64,000 nt of DNA from Streptomyces rishiriensis (GTDB lineage Bacteria; Actinomycetota; Actinomycetes; Streptomycetales; Streptomycetaceae): contig NZ_BEWA01000017.1 of the NCBI RefSeq assembly GCF_003112535.1, forward strand, positions 62,001 through 126,000, in the 5' to 3' direction. Positions 32,861-39,493 of this stretch are shown here, in pieces. A program made the translations under genes and the position numbers. How positions within the stretch are numbered: position 1 is the first letter of the stretch; each line of letters starts with the position of its first letter. The notes beneath the pieces were generated by a model. That model made no database searches and was not told the DNA's origin. It was given only the letters and a program-made list of their open reading frames with translations.

Positions 32861-33783
32861 TGGACCCCGCCACCAACCCCGCCGGCGCCCCTTCCGCGAG
32901 TTCCCCGATGAACGTCGCCGAACTGGTCGCGATCGACGTCCACACCCACGCGGAGGTGTCCTCCAAGGGCCACTCCTCGCTCGACGACGACCTGCACGAC
33001 GCCTCCTCCGCCTACTTCAAGGTCGAGGGAAAACGCAAGCCCACCCTGGAGGAGACGGCCCGGTACTACCGGGAGCGGAGGATGGCCGCCGTGATCTTCA
33101 CGGTGGACGCCGAATCCGCGACCGGCACCGCGCCGGTCCCCAACGAGGAGGTCGCCGAGGCGGCGGCCGCCAACGCCGACGTCCTCATCCCCTTCGCCTC
33201 CGTCGACCCCTTCCGGGGGAAGGCGGGCGTGAAGCAGGCCCGCCGCCTGGTCGAGGAGTACGGGGTGAAGGGCTTCAAGTTCCACCCCAGCATCCAGGGC
33301 TTCTTCCCCAACGACCGGTCGGTCGCGTACGGCCTGTACGAGGTGATCGAGGAGACGGGCGCCATCGCCCTGTTCCACACCGGTCAGACCGGCATCGGCG
33401 CGGGCGTCCCGGGCGGCGGCGGGATCAGGCTCAAGTACTCCAACCCGCTGCACGTGGACGACGTGGCGGTCGACTTCCCGCACCTCAAGATCATCCTGGC
33501 GCATCCGTCGTTCCCCTGGCAGGACGAGGCCCTCGCCGTCGCCACGCACAAGCCGGGCGTGCACATCGACCTGTCCGGCTGGTCGCCGAAGTACTTCCCG
33601 CCGCAGCTCGTGCAGTACGCGAACACGCTGCTCAAGGACAAGGTGCTCTTCGGCTCCGACTTCCCCGTCCTCACCCCCGACCGCTGGCTCGCCGACTTCG
33701 ACAAGCTGACGATCAAGGACGAGGTGAAGCCGAAGATCCTCAAGGAGAACGCCGCCCGGCTGCTCGGGCTGACCACACCGTAA
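32860..33783 (+). CDS. couO: Amidohydrolase-2 family beta-ketoacyl-CoA hydrolase (CouO-like)
   Basis: 307 residues. The metal-binding TIM barrel shows IDVHTHAE at the N-terminus, GFKFHPSIQGFFPND, ALFHTGQTG, IILAHPSFPWQDEA and VLFGSDFPVLTPDRW, which is the normal HxH, H, H, D order of amidohydrolase-2 enzymes. The close match to proteins labelled 4-hydroxyphenyl-beta-ketoacyl-CoA hydrolase, plus an SDR, CoA ligase and MaoC hydratase beside it, points to the non-thiolytic step that splits the side chain to hydroxybenzoate and acetyl-CoA. Alternatives in the same family are ACMSD-type decarboxylases. Confidence 0.82.
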   Translation: MDPATNPAGAPSASSPMNVAELVAIDVHTHAEVSSKGHSSLDDDLHDASSAYFKVEGKRKPTLEETARYYRERRMAAVIFTVDAESATGTAPVPNEEVAEAAAANADVLIPFASVDPFRGKAGVKQARRLVEEYGVKGFKFHPSIQGFFPNDRSVAYGLYEVIEETGAIALFHTGQTGIGAGVPGGGGIRLKYSNPLHVDDVAVDFPHLKIILAHPSFPWQDEALAVATHKPGVHIDLSGWSPKYFPPQLVQYANTLLKDKVLFGSDFPVLTPDRWLADFDKLTIKDEVKPKILKENAARLLGLTTP

Positions 33784-33795
33784 GGGGCGTGGAAG

Positions 33796-35301
33796 ATGCG
33801 CAACGAGGGACTGGGGTCCTGGCCCGCACGCCGGGCCCGCAAGACCCCGCACCGCACGGCCCTGGTCCACGGTGAGCAGTCCACGGACTACCGCACGCTG
33901 CACACCCGCACCACGCGCCTGGCGCACGCGCTGCGCGACCGGGGCGTACGGCGCGGCGACCGCATCGCCTATCTGGGCCCCAACCACCCCGCCTACCTGG
34001 AGACCCTGTTCGCCGCCGGCACGCTCGGCGCGGTGTTCGTCCCCCTCAACACCCGCCTCGCCGGCCCCGAGATCGCCTACCAGCTGGCCGACTCCGGAGC
34101 CAAGGCGCTCGTCTACGGCCCCTCCCACGCGGGCCTGGTCGCCGGACTCCCCGGGAGCACCGACGTGCGCACGTACGTCGAGGTCGGCGCCGAGTACGAG
34201 GCGGCGCTCGGCGCGGCCTCCGACGAGCCGATCGACACCCCGGTCACTCCGGACGACACCTGCATCATCATGTACACCTCGGGAACGACCGGCCGCCCCA
34301 AGGGCGCCATGCTCACGCACGGCAACCTCACCTGGAACGCGGTCAACGTCCTCGTCGACACCGACCTGGTCGCCGACGAGCGCGCCCTGGTCTCCGCGCC
34401 GTTGTTCCACACGGCCGGCCTGAACATGCTGACGCTGCCGGTGCTCCTCAAGGGCGGTTGCTGCGTCCTGGTCGAGGCCTTCGACCCGGCGGCCACGCTC
34501 GACCTGATCGAACGGCACCGGATCACCTTCATGTTCGGGGTGCCGACGATGTTCGAGCAGGTGGCCCGCCACCCGCGCTGGCCGGACGCGGACCTGTCCT
34601 CGCTGCGGATCCTGACCTGCGGCGGCTCCCCGGTGTCGACGCCGCTGATCACCGCCTACCAGGAACGCGGACTCACCTTCCTGCAGGGCTACGGCATGAC
34701 CGAGGCGTCGCCCGGCACGCTGTTCCTGGACGCCGAGCACGCGGTCAGCAAGGCCGGCTCGGCCGGCGTCCCGCACTTCTTCAGCGACGTACGCGTCCTG
34801 CGCCCCGATCTCACCCCGGTCGACGTGGGCGAGACCGGCGAGGTCGTCGTCCGCGGACCGCACGTCATGCCCGGCTACTGGGGGCTGCCCGAGGAGACGG
34901 CCGCCTCCTTCGCCGACGGCTGGTTCCGCAGCGGCGACGCGGCCCGGGTCGACGAGGACGGATACGTGCACATCGTCGACCGCATCAAGGACATGATCAT
35001 CTCCGGTGGGGAGAACATCTACCCCGCCGAGATCGAGGACCTGCTCCTCACCCACCCCGACGTCGTGGAGTGCGCGGTCATCGGCGTGTCCGACGACAAG
35101 TGGGGCGAGGTGCCGCGCGCCGTGATCGTGCCCCGCGAGGGCGCTTCGCTGGATCCCGACGAGGTGCTCGCGTCTCTGGCGGGCCGCCTCGCCAAGTACA
35201 AGATCCCCAAGTCGGTGGTGGTGGCGGAGGAACTTCCGCGCACGGCCTCCGGAAAGCTCCTGAAGTCCCGGGTGCGTTCCCGGTTCGGCACCACATCCTG
35301 A
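33796..35301 (+). CDS. couL: Acyl-CoA synthetase, probable p-hydroxycinnamoyl-CoA ligase (CouL-like)
   Basis: 501 residues, full-length ANL enzyme. A3 motif YTSGTTGRPKGAMLTH, A5 GYGMTEAS, A7 SGDAARVDEDGY, A8 region IKDMIISGGENIYPAEIED and the C-terminal catalytic lysine in LPRTASGKLLKSRVR are all present. It activates an aryl or acyl acid with ATP and CoA. Context with CouN, CouO and a MaoC hydratase makes coumarate, caffeate or ferulate the likely substrates. It lies 12 bp after the amidohydrolase; AGGGG is 8-10 nt before ATG. Confidence 0.82.
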   Translation: MRNEGLGSWPARRARKTPHRTALVHGEQSTDYRTLHTRTTRLAHALRDRGVRRGDRIAYLGPNHPAYLETLFAAGTLGAVFVPLNTRLAGPEIAYQLADSGAKALVYGPSHAGLVAGLPGSTDVRTYVEVGAEYEAALGAASDEPIDTPVTPDDTCIIMYTSGTTGRPKGAMLTHGNLTWNAVNVLVDTDLVADERALVSAPLFHTAGLNMLTLPVLLKGGCCVLVEAFDPAATLDLIERHRITFMFGVPTMFEQVARHPRWPDADLSSLRILTCGGSPVSTPLITAYQERGLTFLQGYGMTEASPGTLFLDAEHAVSKAGSAGVPHFFSDVRVLRPDLTPVDVGETGEVVVRGPHVMPGYWGLPEETAASFADGWFRSGDAARVDEDGYVHIVDRIKDMIISGGENIYPAEIEDLLLTHPDVVECAVIGVSDDKWGEVPRAVIVPREGASLDPDEVLASLAGRLAKYKIPKSVVVAEELPRTASGKLLKSRVRSRFGTTS

Positions 35302-35326
35302 CCAACTCCCCTGTGAGGAACGGCAT

Positions 35327-35782
35327 ATGAGCATCACCGTCAACGGCGTCGACGAGCTGAAGAAGCTGGCCGGCAGCGACCTGGGCACCAGCGAGTGGAT
35401 CGAGGTCACCCAGGAGCGCATCGACACGTTCGCCGATGCGACCGGGGACCACCAGTGGATCCACGTCGACCCCGAGCGGGCTGCCGCCGGGCCCTTCGGG
35501 GCGCCGATCGCCCACGGTTACCTGACTCTCTCCCTGTTCATCCCGCTCTTCACCGAGCTGCTGGACGTCGAGGGCGTCACGACGAAGGTCAACTACGGGC
35601 TGAACAAGGTCCGTTTTCCCTCGCCGGTCAAGGTCGGCTCGCGGATCCGGCTGGTCGGCAAGCTGACCGAGGTCGAGGACGTGCCCGGCGGGGTGCAGAT
35701 CACCGTCGACGGCGCGATCGAGATCGAGGGCGGCGCGAAGCCTGCGGCGGTGCTGCAGAGCCTGTCGCGCTTCTACGCGTGA
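35327..35782 (+). CDS. couM: MaoC-like enoyl-CoA hydratase (CouM/PhdB-like)
   Basis: 151 residues, a single hot-dog domain. The hydratase 2 motif ADATGDHQWIHVDPERA gives catalytic D41 and H46, and GPFGAPIAHGYLTLSL the oxyanion segment. It hydrates the hydroxycinnamoyl-CoA double bond before oxidation by the SDR. GAGGAA lies 6 nt before ATG 35327. It is the last gene of the operon. The four enzymes supply every step from free acid to shortened acid, so no thiolase is needed. Confidence 0.85.
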   Translation: MSITVNGVDELKKLAGSDLGTSEWIEVTQERIDTFADATGDHQWIHVDPERAAAGPFGAPIAHGYLTLSLFIPLFTELLDVEGVTTKVNYGLNKVRFPSPVKVGSRIRLVGKLTEVEDVPGGVQITVDGAIEIEGGAKPAAVLQSLSRFYA

Positions 35783-35837
35783 GGCTGCGCCGCTTGAGCC
35801 GTTCGGCGCCGTAGGGGCTTGTGCCGTGGGGAACTGC

Positions 35838-35894
35838 GGGGCTGTTCGATGTCGGTCGCGCCCATGCGGCGGAGCCGCACATCGATACAGCCCC
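35838..35894. repeat. Long imperfect hairpin, Streptomyces REP-like element
   Basis: Outer arms GGGGCTGT-TCGATGT and ACATCGAT-ACAGCCCC differ by one inserted base and enclose an inner hairpin TGCGGCGGAGCCGCA (35865-35879). The words GCGGCGGAGCCGCAC and the flanking GGGGCTG resemble a dispersed intergenic repeat I recall from many Streptomyces genomes. It lies between the convergent MaoC and PHP-hydrolase genes and could also stop transcription from both sides. Confidence 0.65.
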
Positions 35895-35914
35895 GGGCCC
35901 CTTTCGGAGCCGCG

Positions 35915-37582
35915 TCAGCCGGCCACGTCCACGAAGACCGGGTTGGAGTAGAACCAGGTGTCCGCCCACGGGTCGCCGTTGCCCGGCTCGTGCGGGATCG
36001 GGGCGTGCGGGTCGACGGACGCGCCCAGGTAACCGGTTCCGTTCCGGTTGCCGTCGCTGCCGCGCAGCCGGACGTAGAAGGACTCGTCTCCCACGGTGAC
36101 CGGGACGCGCAGGGTGTACGTCCCCTTGCGGCCGCTCACGTCGGTCGTGCGCACGACCCGTGTGTCGGGAGCCCGCCAGGCGTCGCGGTCGGACACCGCA
36201 CCGCGCACCGCGCCCCGGATCACGTCCACGTGTGCCAACTGCGGCAGGATTCCCTGGGGGTTGGGTCGGGAGGCGCTGGTGACGGTGATCTCCAGGGTGA
36301 GCTTCTCGCCCTTGCGCACCCGCAGCCGGCCGCCGAGGGTGACCCCGCGCCCGCCGCCGTGCTCGCGCCGCAGCCGGACCTCCAGGCCGTCGAGCAGATG
36401 CCCGTGGTCCAGCCAGACCCGCCCCTCGCGCAGACCCGTCATCACCGCGCGGTAGCCGTAGCGGGTCACGCCGACGTGGGTGCGGCTGAACTGGCCCGGC
36501 CAGAAGTCGCTGCCCGGCTGCGGGGTGTCGGTGTTCACCGGGTCGGGCAGCCTGCCGTTGGTGTCGAAGTTCTGCCCGGCCGGCCAGTCGCCGTTCTTCC
36601 AGGTGTCGAAGACCGTCCGGTGGTTGTCGGAGTTGGTCGTGATCGAGAACAGCCGTCCCTCGGCCAGCATCGAGTCCCACAGTCCGCCCACGGTCGCGGT
36701 CGCCCAGTCGAAGCCGCCGTACGTGAGGTAGGCGTCCGCCGGGTACCCCGCCCAGGACTGGGCCGACGGCTTGTTCTCGTACTCGCCGCGGATGGACGCG
36801 GCGCCGCGCCAACCGGGGAGCGCCGCGCCCTGGGCGCCGGGAGCGCCCTCCATGCCGATCATGATCTCGGGGGCCGCGTCGCGCCAGGCGCGCATCTCGT
36901 GCGGCGAGTCGATGCCCAGGCGGAGGGGGTGGTTGGCCAGGACGAGGACGTCGTCGACGAAGCCGGTGCGGCGCTGCTCGGCCAGCCACATGATCGCCTT
37001 GACGGCGTGCGCCTCGTTGCGGGCGGTGTCGGCCGCGCCGGCGGCGCCCTCGGTGTAGCCGAGCAGCTTTCCGTCGTAGGCGAGTTCGAACTTCGTCAGC
37101 AGATCGGCCTCGTGCGGACCGGGGGCGGCGAACACGGTGCAGTGCTCGGCGGCCGGGATGTACCACTCCAGCCCCTGGAAGATCAGCTGACGCGGGTTCT
37201 CGGCCCGGGCCTTCAGGATCTCCTCGTGCTCGAGCGCGGCGCCGAAGGAGGCGTGCCCGAAGTTGGCGTGCTCGTTGAACACCATCCAGTCCAGTCCGTA
37301 CCGGGCGGCGGCCCGGGCCTGCTGGGAGAACGTGTACTTCGCGTCGTGGCTGTACACGGAGTGCACATGGTGGTCGCCGACGAGGTAGGCCAGACGCGGG
37401 TCCTCGCCGCCGTGGCCCCGGCCGGTGGCGGCGGCGGCCGGGGCGGCCGCGCCGCCCAGCGCGAACGCCGCGCCGAACAGGCCCGCCCGGCGCATGAGGT
37501 GACGTCTCGACACGCCCTGGGCGTCGAGGGCGGCGGGGGAGACCGCCGGATCGGCCCAGACGGGCAGTTGCTGCTCGGGCAT
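35915..37582 (-). CDS. TAT-exported PHP-domain metallohydrolase (CehA/McbA type)
   Basis: 555 residues from ATG 37582, with GGAG 7 nt upstream. Residues about 25-55 are a twin-arginine signal (SRRHLMRRAGLFGAAFALGG, ending AAPAAAA). The PHP domain starts GDHHVHSVYSHDAKYT, with WMVFNEHANFGH and VLANHPLRLGIDSPHEMRAW as later metal-ligand blocks; the C-terminal 150 residues look like a beta-sandwich. PHP enzymes are mostly phosphoesterases, but the CehA/McbA branch also cleaves carbamates. It is the last gene of a glycan operon, 20 bp after another exported metal hydrolase, which makes an extracellular phosphoester or glycan-modification target plausible. Confidence 0.82.
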   Translation of the reverse strand: MPEQQLPVWADPAVSPAALDAQGVSRRHLMRRAGLFGAAFALGGAAAPAAAATGRGHGGEDPRLAYLVGDHHVHSVYSHDAKYTFSQQARAAARYGLDWMVFNEHANFGHASFGAALEHEEILKARAENPRQLIFQGLEWYIPAAEHCTVFAAPGPHEADLLTKFELAYDGKLLGYTEGAAGAADTARNEAHAVKAIMWLAEQRRTGFVDDVLVLANHPLRLGIDSPHEMRAWRDAAPEIMIGMEGAPGAQGAALPGWRGAASIRGEYENKPSAQSWAGYPADAYLTYGGFDWATATVGGLWDSMLAEGRLFSITTNSDNHRTVFDTWKNGDWPAGQNFDTNGRLPDPVNTDTPQPGSDFWPGQFSRTHVGVTRYGYRAVMTGLREGRVWLDHGHLLDGLEVRLRREHGGGRGVTLGGRLRVRKGEKLTLEITVTSASRPNPQGILPQLAHVDVIRGAVRGAVSDRDAWRAPDTRVVRTTDVSGRKGTYTLRVPVTVGDESFYVRLRGSDGNRNGTGYLGASVDPHAPIPHEPGNGDPWADTWFYSNPVFVDVAG

Positions 37583-37602
37583 GATGATCTCCGTGGCGCG
37601 GG

Positions 37603-39453
37603 TCAGTGGTTCATGAAGGACGTCACGGGCAGCGCCCGTCCGACGATGCGCACGTCGCCGAGGCGGCCGTGCAGGATCTGGTCGATCCGGCCGCCGTACT
37701 CGTAGCCGCCGAGCAGCCACGGAAGCCCCACGGAGGCGATGCCGACGGCCGCCGCCTTCGGGTTGCGCACGACCGGGCAGCCCTCGACGTACAGCGTGGT
37801 GTGCCGGCCGTCGTTGACGACCGCGAGGTGCCGCCAGGTCTCCAGCGGGGTCTCCTGACCCCAGTTGGTGGCGATGCCCTCCTGGTTCAGCGGGCGCATC
37901 GCCCACTGCGGTTCGCGGTCGTCGGACAGGGAGAGGGTGGCGAGCGGTTCGTCCGGGTCGTCGCCGGTCTTGCCCGCGGCGCCGCCCGTGCCGGTCCGGC
38001 CGACCAGTGCGGACCAGGCGTGGTGCGCGGGGTCCCAGTCGGCGGGCAGACGGTAGAACGCCTCGATGGTGTAACCGCTGCCGAACGTGGCCGAGTTGAG
38101 CGGGGCCTTGTCGACCGTGCGCAGGTACGCGCCCTTCAGCGGGGACTTGTAGCCCCGGAACTCCAGGCTGCCGTGTCCGGGCTGGTCGGGGTGGTGGTCG
38201 GACGACCAGCTCAGGGCCCCGCCGCCCACGGCGACGACCGTGAGGTCGTTGCCGCGTCCGGACAGGTCCCGTACGGTGCCGCCGACCGCCGTGCCGTCGC
38301 CGTGGCCGTCGAAGCGCCAGTAGGCGACCGTGTCGCGCACCAGGACCTTCGCCACGGGCCGCGGGGCACGCGCGGGGACCGGGTCGAAGCCGGCGAAGCG
38401 TGCGGCGAAGTCGACGCCGACCGTGAACCGGTCGGCGTCGCCGCTCAGTTCGATCTCCTGCCGCTCCAGCTCGTTGAGCCCCTGGGCGGCCCGGCCGAGG
38501 ATCCACGGGGAGACCGTCTCCACGTCGATGACGTTGCGGTCGAGGTCGAAACGGTAGAGGCGGATCATCGCGGCGCCGCCGAAGTAGCGGTTCTGGTAGT
38601 TCGTCAGATGCAGATGGACGGCGTGCCCGGCCGCGTTCTTTCGCGTGGCCCGCCCCGCGGGCCAGTAGTGGCCGTTGAGGGTGAGGAAGATCTGGTCGTG
38701 GCCGGCGATCAGCCGGTCCCACAGCTGCTGTCCGTACGCCGAGAGGGAGTCGTCCTCGACGACCAGCTCGTGCGTGGTCAGGACGACGGGGGTCCTCGGG
38801 TGCCGGGCGAGGACGTCGGCGGCCCACGCGTACCCCTGGTCCGACAGCCGCCAGTCCAGCGCCAGCACCATCCATTCCCGCCCGGCCGCCCGGAACAGGT
38901 GAAAGGTGTTGTAGCCGTCGGGGGAGGCCCCGCCGAACGTGGGCTTCCCCCGGAAGCGCCGCGGGCCGAACACGTCCAGGTAGGGGGTCGTGCCCCGCTG
39001 GTCGGTCGTCGAGGACTTCACGTCGTGGTTGCCGGCCAGGACGCTGTAGCCGACCCCGCGCCGGTCGAGCAGCGCGAACGCCTCGCCGACGGCGCCGACT
39101 TCCTCCTTCGCCCCGTTCTGGGTGAGGTCGCCCAGGTGGGCCAGGAAGACGATGTTCTCGTCCCTGCCGTGCTCCAGCAGGTAGCGCAGGGACGCCTCCA
39201 CGGGCGCCTTGTCGATGCTCGGCCCGTCGAAGAGGTACTGCGTGTCGGGCATGACGGCGAGCGTGAAGCGGCGGCTGTCGGGGTCGGGGCGCCACGAGGC
39301 GTGGGCCGGACCGGAGGCCGCCTCGGCGCCGGCCGGCAACGCGAGGCCGGCCGTGGCGGCGGCTCCGAGCAGGGCGGTGGCCCGCAGGAAACCGCGTCGT
39401 CCGGCGCCGGCCTGCGCGGCCTCGCCCTGATCGTGGGCATGCGAAGTACACAC
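37603..39453 (-). CDS. TAT-exported metallophosphoesterase with LamG-like (concanavalin) module
   Basis: 616 residues from GTG 39453 with GGAG 7 nt upstream. TAT signal GRRGFLRATALLGAAATAGL. Calcineurin-like motifs follow in order: MPDTQYL, AHLGDLTQNG, VLAGNHDVKSS, VVLTTHELV and FLTLNGHYW. After about residue 370 comes a LamG/concanavalin-like beta-sandwich (VAYWRFDGHGDGTAVGG, YTIEAFYRLP, TLYVEGCPVVR, GRLGDVRIVGRAL) that could bind glycans. It is a secreted phosphodiesterase or phosphomonoesterase and lies 40 bp after the GH2 gene in one long operon. The fusion to a carbohydrate-type module suggests a phosphorylated polysaccharide or teichoic-acid-like target. Confidence 0.85.
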   Translation of the reverse strand: MCTSHAHDQGEAAQAGAGRRGFLRATALLGAAATAGLALPAGAEAASGPAHASWRPDPDSRRFTLAVMPDTQYLFDGPSIDKAPVEASLRYLLEHGRDENIVFLAHLGDLTQNGAKEEVGAVGEAFALLDRRGVGYSVLAGNHDVKSSTTDQRGTTPYLDVFGPRRFRGKPTFGGASPDGYNTFHLFRAAGREWMVLALDWRLSDQGYAWAADVLARHPRTPVVLTTHELVVEDDSLSAYGQQLWDRLIAGHDQIFLTLNGHYWPAGRATRKNAAGHAVHLHLTNYQNRYFGGAAMIRLYRFDLDRNVIDVETVSPWILGRAAQGLNELERQEIELSGDADRFTVGVDFAARFAGFDPVPARAPRPVAKVLVRDTVAYWRFDGHGDGTAVGGTVRDLSGRGNDLTVVAVGGGALSWSSDHHPDQPGHGSLEFRGYKSPLKGAYLRTVDKAPLNSATFGSGYTIEAFYRLPADWDPAHHAWSALVGRTGTGGAAGKTGDDPDEPLATLSLSDDREPQWAMRPLNQEGIATNWGQETPLETWRHLAVVNDGRHTTLYVEGCPVVRNPKAAAVGIASVGLPWLLGGYEYGGRIDQILHGRLGDVRIVGRALPVTSFMNH

Positions 39454-39493
39454 GTGTTGCTCCGTTGCGAAGTCCGTTGCCGGAGAAGGAGGT

